From an uncultured Mucispirillum sp. (lineage in GTDB: Bacteria > Chrysiogenota > Deferribacteres > Deferribacterales > Mucispirillaceae): a stretch of 8,471 bases of DNA. The stretch is taken from contig CAJUJZ010000098.1 of NCBI GenBank assembly GCA_910586745.1, positions 1-8,471 on the forward strand, read 5' to 3'. Both the position numbers and the translations under genes were made by a program. Positions within the stretch are counted from its first letter, which is position 1. Every line of letters begins with the position of its first letter. The notes below the pieces were generated by a model. It was given only the letters and a program-made list of their open reading frames with translations, was not told where the DNA came from and ran no database searches. Shown here in pieces: positions 6,956-8,471 of this stretch.

Positions 6956-8314
6956 ATGTTTAGATACTTTATTTTAATTATTTCTATGGCTGTTATGCCC
7001 TTAACAGCATCTGCATTAACAATTGATGAAACAGTTACGATAGCTCTTGACACAAATAATAATATTAAAAGCAAGCAGTATACAGTAAAGGCGAAAGAGC
7101 TTGCATCTGATAATGCTATACTTATTTTTATGCCGTCTATTGGTGTAAGTTATGATTATTCATATTCTTGGCAGGATAGAACAAAAGCTGCAAATACAAA
7201 AACAGATGGTGATTTATCTACATTAAGTGCCTATGCAAATTTAAACTTATTTAATGGTTTATCAGATTTATTTGGATACCAGCTTGCAAAGCTTGACAGA
7301 GATATTGCAGTATCTGATTTAGATGCTGCATCTTATCAGACTATTCTTGATGCTCAGCTTGCATTTATTAATGTATTAAAAGCAAAAAGTGATTTAGAAG
7401 TGGCAGAAAGCAACTTAAAATTACTTGAAATGCAGAAAAGAGATGCTCAAATCTCTGCAGATAACGGCTTAATTGCAAAAAATGATTTGTTACAGACTGA
7501 AACATATTTAGCTTCTGCACAGCTCCAAAAAATTACTGCACAAAGTGCAGTCACTCAGGCTATACAAAGTCTTGAAAAAGTAATAAACAGGAAATTAGCT
7601 TCAAATGAAGAATTGATAGAGCCAGTATTTATGAATATTACTTTGGACAGCGAAGATATTTTAAAAGAAAAAATGTTTGCAAATAGAAGCGACTTAAAAA
7701 AATTAGAGCAGTCTTATCAAGCTGCTAAAAAAACAGAAAACCGTTCATTAAGCGGTGTATATCCAACTATAGATGCATCTTTTAATTATGCAGGATATGG
7801 TGATTCTGCTGACCCATTTGCAGGAAACCCCGGTGGAATGGATTCTAATATGACAGTGGGTATCACTGCTTCATGGAATATTTTATCAGTAGCATCTGCA
7901 TCAATGCAGTCTCTTTCAGATAAAAGAACTCGTCAGGCACTTGCTTATTCTATAGCAGATACAAAACAAAGTATGGTGCTTGATTTACAGCGTAAAATAG
8001 AAAACTATTATACATCAAAGGCACAGCTTGCTCAGTCAATTATTGGTGTGCAGCATGCAGAAGAAAACTACCGTGTTACTAAAAATCTTTATGACCAAAG
8101 TGCTGCAACTATGACAGAGCTTTTAGATGCATCATCATTATTGAATGAAGCAAAAGTTTCTGAATCAAATGCAAGATACAGTGTTATTTCTTCTGTATAT
8201 AATTTAGAGTGGGTAATACAGGAAAAACTTCCTGTTCATGAAGTTCAGCAGGATAATGGCACAATGCCAGTAAATGATAATACTGCAGCACCAGCTCCAG
8301 CTCCAGCCCGTTAA
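6956..8314 (+). CDS. TolC-family outer-membrane efflux protein
   Basis: This is a 452-residue protein of the outer membrane efflux protein (OEP) family, which forms trimeric channels linking inner-membrane exporters to the outside. Residues 1-20 are a clear signal peptide, with cleavage likely after TASA. Two repeated OEP halves follow (about 21-205 and 225-430), made of long helices with heptad-like spacing, as in LDAQLAFINVLKAKSDLEVA. The strand segments include LSTLSAYANLNLFNG and MTVGITASWNILS. The protein ends in a short Pro-Ala tail (APAPAPAR) encoded by a 6-bp tandem CCAGCT repeat (8291-8308). The start is supported by AGGAG at 6946-6950, five bases upstream. It looks monocistronic, since a strong terminator follows 21 bp after the stop. 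No periplasmic adaptor or pump gene is in the window, so the exporter it serves is unknown. It is probably not functionally tied to the R-M locus. Confidence 0.95.
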   Translation: MFRYFILIISMAVMPLTASALTIDETVTIALDTNNNIKSKQYTVKAKELASDNAILIFMPSIGVSYDYSYSWQDRTKAANTKTDGDLSTLSAYANLNLFNGLSDLFGYQLAKLDRDIAVSDLDAASYQTILDAQLAFINVLKAKSDLEVAESNLKLLEMQKRDAQISADNGLIAKNDLLQTETYLASAQLQKITAQSAVTQAIQSLEKVINRKLASNEELIEPVFMNITLDSEDILKEKMFANRSDLKKLEQSYQAAKKTENRSLSGVYPTIDASFNYAGYGDSADPFAGNPGGMDSNMTVGITASWNILSVASASMQSLSDKRTRQALAYSIADTKQSMVLDLQRKIENYYTSKAQLAQSIIGVQHAEENYRVTKNLYDQSAATMTELLDASSLLNEAKVSESNARYSVISSVYNLEWVIQEKLPVHEVQQDNGTMPVNDNTAAPAPAPAR

Positions 8315-8335
8315 GATAATTATAATAAATTCAGT

Positions 8336-8363
8336 CGGAGATATGAGAATATCTCCGCTTTTT
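8336..8363 (+). terminator. Rho-independent terminator of the TolC-type gene
   Basis: A perfect 9-bp stem, CGGAGATAT and ATATCTCCG, closes a GAGA tetraloop and is followed by CTTTTT. It begins 21 bp after the stop codon. The stem is symmetrical, but there is no matching T-run on the other strand, so it works for plus-strand transcripts. Confidence 0.9.
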
Positions 8364-8471
8364 AAGATAATTTTTATCTATATAATTTTTACACTTTTTT
8401 TTAAAATCATAAATAATGTAAGAGTATAAGACATATGTTACAAAAATAAGTATAAAAAAATACCTCTTAGT
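8364..8471. other. AT-rich tail of the window, no gene recognised
   Basis: This stretch holds no convincing ORF. A small AT-only-core palindrome, AGATAATTTTTATCT, lies at 8365-8379, and homopolymer runs follow. It may be the start of the next intergenic region. Confidence 0.5.

Noticed and set aside
8311..8371. TTAAGATAAT repeated on both sides of the terminator as possible target-site duplication
   Set aside because: The match is only 10 bp of AT-rich sequence around an ordinary terminator, with no mobile element between the copies.
8388..8416. Promoter TTTACA-17 bp-AAATAA in the tail
   Set aside because: The -10 is poor, the sequence is nearly all A and T, and no gene start is visible downstream.
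1..8471. CRISPR array, tRNA, rRNA or insertion sequence
   Set aside because: No regularly spaced short repeats, cloverleaf-like sequence, rRNA signatures or transposase frames were seen on either strand.

Overview
The window is clearly AT-rich bacterial DNA. It carries a type I restriction-modification (R-M) locus on the minus strand (about 1-6000), a membrane-anchored staphylococcal-nuclease-like gene also on the minus strand (6136-6690), and a divergent plus-strand TolC-type outer-membrane efflux gene (6956-8314) that ends in a textbook terminator. A TolC-family protein with a signal peptide points to a didermic (Gram-negative) organism. The low GC and protein style would fit groups such as Deferribacterota (Mucispirillum-like) or Campylobacterota, but this is a guess.

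Reading along the minus strand, the order is: nuclease (6690-6136), a possible 32-codon hydrophobic ORF (6116-6018), hsdR (5998-3632), hsdM (3622-2183), a 142-bp gap with a hairpin and a possible promoter, hsdS (2040-568), and a P-loop ATPase (540 to beyond base 1). HsdR reads, modifies by cleavage and translocates; HsdM methylates; HsdS carries two target-recognition domains. The protein sizes and motifs resemble the EcoAI/EcoEI (type IB) group. The ATPase follows hsdS by 27 bp with its own strong ribosome binding site, so it looks like an accessory gene of the same operon.

The main observation is that hsdR is broken. Three separate open frames (142, 513 and 67 codons) lie in one and the same reading frame. 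Together they form one ordinary 788-position HsdR interrupted only by two in-frame stop codons: TAA at 5572-5570 and TAG at 3883-3881. The codons between the pieces (49 and 15) still read as good HsdR sequence, including the motif before Walker A and the conserved segment that leads into the C-terminal domain. The 67-codon piece is therefore the HsdR C-terminus and not an independent small gene. hsdM and hsdS look intact, so the locus may methylate DNA without restricting it.

The second notable structure is inside hsdS. Two pairs of direct repeats, both at exactly 747 bp (249 codons) spacing, frame two unrelated recognition domains of equal length. This is a layout that allows in-frame domain loss or exchange. 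No CRISPR array, tRNA, rRNA, insertion sequence or recombinase gene was seen.
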